Shown: piece after piece, positions 14,311 to 14,684 of the stretch
How positions within the stretch are numbered: position 1 is the first letter of the stretch
Layout of the letters: every line of letters begins with the position of its first letter
Assembly (NCBI RefSeq): GCF_020217185.1
Contig: NZ_JAIWNX010000319.1
Span: 1-14,684 of the forward strand
Length of the DNA stretch: 14,684 nt
Direction: 5' to 3'
Source of the DNA: Asticcacaulis sp.
GTDB taxonomy: Bacteria > Pseudomonadota > Alphaproteobacteria > Caulobacterales > Caulobacteraceae
Program-made: the position numbers and the translations under genes
Notes under the pieces: model-generated
Seen by the model: the letters and a program-made list of their open reading frames with translations, nothing else
What the model was told of the DNA's origin: nothing
The model's database searches: none

Positions 14311-14594
14311 GCTGGACAAGGCGCACATGTCAGGGAGATGATGGTCACAGGTTTGGCCGTTTGACCCTGACGTGTCTGAGGCTCTGATCCCTTTCGGCCG
14401 ATCCCACGCGGAATGGCCCCATAGCTCCGACGCCCCTTAAGGCCTGCTACGGTCCGGGGCGTATAGCGAGTACGTGAGTGTGTGTTTGATCACGTAGTTT
14501 ACCCGGTTCCCGGTCTTGAGACTTCATAAGACGGGTTCGGTTTTATTTCTCTCTCAGATCTTACCCACTGTCGCGCGACAGTGGGTTCTTTTTT
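14311..14594 (+). ncRNA. Candidate structured RNA of unknown family
   Basis: This GC-rich stretch has no coding frame of note but a series of hairpins. ACATGTCAGGG (14325-14335) pairs with CCCTGACGTGT (14365-14375). GGCC at 14396 pairs with GGCC at 14415. ACGCCCC (14430-14436) pairs with GGGGCGT (14456-14462). TACGTGA (14471-14477) pairs with TCACGTA (14490-14496). GTCTT (14513-14517) pairs with AAGAC (14528-14532). All precede a strong plus-strand terminator. I do not see the hallmarks of tmRNA, RNase P RNA or signal recognition particle RNA. It could instead be a long structured 3' untranslated region of the small membrane gene, or the leader of a gene beyond the window. The 5' end is uncertain; the AT-rich sequence just before it could hold the promoter. 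Confidence 0.45.
14563..14594 (+). terminator. Strong rho-independent terminator
   Basis: ACCCACTGTC and GACAGTGGGT form a perfect 10-bp stem closed by GCGC, followed by TCTTTTTT. On the minus strand no T-run follows, so it acts rightwards. It ends a transcript that contains no coding sequence in its last 370 bases. Confidence 0.9.
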
Positions 14595-14684
14595 AGAGCG
14601 ATGTGCGGAAACGGAGTTCGGCGAAGCCAAAAGTGTGAGCGGTTTTCCGCAAAAACATCGCGACAAAACAAAAATTTAGAGCGA
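14592..14684. repeat. Palindromic dispersed repeat at the window end
   Basis: GCGATGT (14598-14604) pairs with ACATCGC (14655-14661) and GCGGAAA (14605-14611) with TTTCCGC (14644-14650), with a four-base bulge. This is the same two-stem plan as the insert in the glycosidase gene. The 18 bases at 14629-14646 differ from the insert loop by a single extra A there. TTTAGAGCGA at 14592-14601 recurs at 14675-14684, 83 bases later, so a second unit may begin at the edge. Confidence 0.7.

Noticed and set aside
14311..14594. tmRNA, RNase P RNA, signal recognition particle RNA, retron or group II intron
   Set aside because: No characteristic core sequences, no tag reading frame, and no reverse transcriptase gene nearby.
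14592..14684. CRISPR array
   Set aside because: Only one full unit, long internal hairpin, no regular spacers and no cas genes.

Overview
The window looks like the chromosome of a GC-rich alphaproteobacterium, most plausibly a member of the Caulobacteraceae such as Asticcacaulis. This is inferred from the very long TonB-dependent receptor, the Tat and Sec exported polysaccharide enzymes, the codon use, and the intergenic palindromic repeats. No rRNA or tRNA gene is present to confirm it.

Positions 1-9232 hold a pectin (homogalacturonan) utilisation locus, all read leftwards on the minus strand. In transcription order it encodes a secreted family 10 pectate lyase, an outer-membrane TonB-dependent receptor, an exported GH105-like hydrolase fused to a DUF4861 domain, an oligogalacturonate lyase with a twin-arginine-type signal, and KduI, cut by the left window edge. 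The logic is outside to inside. The lyase cuts polygalacturonate, the receptor imports oligomers into the periplasm, the GH105 protein and the oligogalacturonate lyase reduce them to unsaturated monomers there, and KduI isomerises the monomer in the cytoplasm. A strong intrinsic terminator sits between the receptor and the GH105 gene, so expression is probably stepped: high for the lyase and receptor, lower for the downstream enzymes.

A 377-bp AT-richer divergent intergenic region (9233-9609) holds inverted repeats and a candidate promoter. From it a large exported six-hairpin glycosidase-like gene (9610-11958) is read rightwards. This gene carries an in-frame 102-bp insertion made of two hairpins, flanked by a 5-bp direct repeat. 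It adds 34 residues just before a conserved-looking NRDHPSF motif. A repeat of the same architecture lies at the right window edge.

Next comes a single AAA/ATPase_2-type gene (12016-13143), bracketed on both sides by the same 36-bp element. The element is four TAGCCA half-sites in the order forward, forward, reverse, reverse, each starting 10 bp after the previous one. The upstream copy runs up to the ribosome binding site, and the downstream copy supplies the stop codon. This is the most unusual arrangement in the window. A convergent VOC/PhnB-like gene follows.

From about 13744 the composition falls abruptly to AT-rich. This island contains one small three-helix membrane protein of unknown function. 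From about 14311 a GC-rich stretch without genes but full of hairpins ends in a strong rho-independent terminator (14563-14594) and is a candidate structured RNA. The window closes in a palindromic repeat whose first 10 bases recur at the last base of the window.
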